DNA from: an uncultured Parabacteroides sp.
GTDB lineage: Bacteria; Bacteroidota; Bacteroidia; Bacteroidales; Tannerellaceae
Assembly (NCBI GenBank): GCA_937894065.1
Contig: CALCST010000017.1
Span: 89,880-153,879, forward strand
Length of the DNA stretch: 64,000 nucleotides
Reading direction: 5' to 3'
The notes under the pieces were generated by a model that did not search any database, had not been told where the DNA came from, and saw nothing but the letters and a program-made list of their open reading frames with translations. Below are positions 63,916 through 64,000 of this stretch, piece by piece; within the stretch, counting starts at the first letter, position 1; each line of letters begins with the position of its first letter. Made by a program: the position numbers and the translations under genes.

Positions 63916-64000
63916 AACAGAAAAAGAGGGACCCATAAAATGAGTCCCTCCAAAAGATCTTACATTTCATAGCAAAGGAATGGTAATGTAAAATCTTTTT
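63916..64000 (-). repeat. Structured repeat element, copy 3, cut by the window edge
   Basis: AACAGAAAAAGAGGG (63916-63930) opens this copy exactly as in copy 2. Hairpin A is GAGGGAC...GTCCCTC (63926-63950) and hairpin B (63956-63995) is identical to copy 2. The direct-repeat tail would lie beyond base 64000. Its orientation equals copies 1 and 2. Confidence 0.82.

Overview
The window is AT-rich chromosomal DNA from a member of the Bacteroidota, most likely order Bacteroidales. The evidence is the fused MurF-alanine racemase, the Bacteroidota-type dcw order ending ftsQ-ftsA-ftsZ-yqeY, a GSCFA protein, a glycine-lipid acyltransferase pair, an oadGAB sodium-pump decarboxylase operon, GH78 and GH92 glycosidases, DUF1703 AAA-ATPase genes, and promoters of the Bacteroides type (TTTG, about 19 bp, TAnnTTTG). 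Genus cannot be settled from the sequence alone. No tRNA, rRNA, CRISPR array or complete insertion sequence was recognised.

Layout. 1-3308: 3'-truncated murF-alr and a GSCFA protein. 3444-4859: cstA. 4955-20569 (minus strand): the dcw cluster, transcribed rsmH-ftsL-ftsI-murE-mraY-murD-ftsW-murG-murC-ftsQ-ftsA-ftsZ-yqeY, which builds peptidoglycan precursors and assembles the division septum; mraZ is not at its usual place upstream of rsmH. 21231-23032 (plus): glycine-lipid acyltransferase pair. 23107-26123 (minus): ribosomal operon rplM-rpsI-rpsB-tsf. 26403-31132 (minus): a porin-like beta-barrel, then a PASTA protein-rluD-ddl-acyltransferase group. 31288-31440: rpmH, followed by a TPR protein. 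33318-41165: two biotin-dependent carboxyltransferase systems (a pycB/oadA-like gene on minus and oadG-oadA-oadB on plus) and a DUF349 protein. 41259-44935: an uncharacterised ATP-grasp-like protein, a secreted CE1-type esterase, and a small membrane-protein cluster (DUF2752, CD225, GYF_2-CD225). 45396-56693: an L-rhamnose catabolic locus (divergent AraC activator; rhaB, rhaA, rhaT, rhaD, two GH78-type rhamnosidases, fucO) that releases, imports and degrades rhamnose to lactaldehyde and DHAP, then reduces the lactaldehyde. 56688-61580: a secreted rhodanese-ABM fusion, a two-gene LysO exporter, a GH92 alpha-mannosidase lipoprotein and a YbjQ-family protein.

61774-64000 is the most unusual part. 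A DUF1703-type AAA-ATPase/PD-(D/E)XK nuclease gene, interrupted by one in-frame TAA, lies between same-orientation copies of a roughly 200-bp element. Each copy carries two hairpins, and one stem shows compensatory base changes between copies. Independently, several intergenic regions hold short arrays with a strict 21-22 bp period (3329-3372, 20888-20971, 32963-33028, 33060-33147, 57709-57793), most built of palindromic units, and others hold octanucleotide arrays (25191-25271, 51852-51888). These two classes of structured repeat are the main candidates for undescribed biology here.
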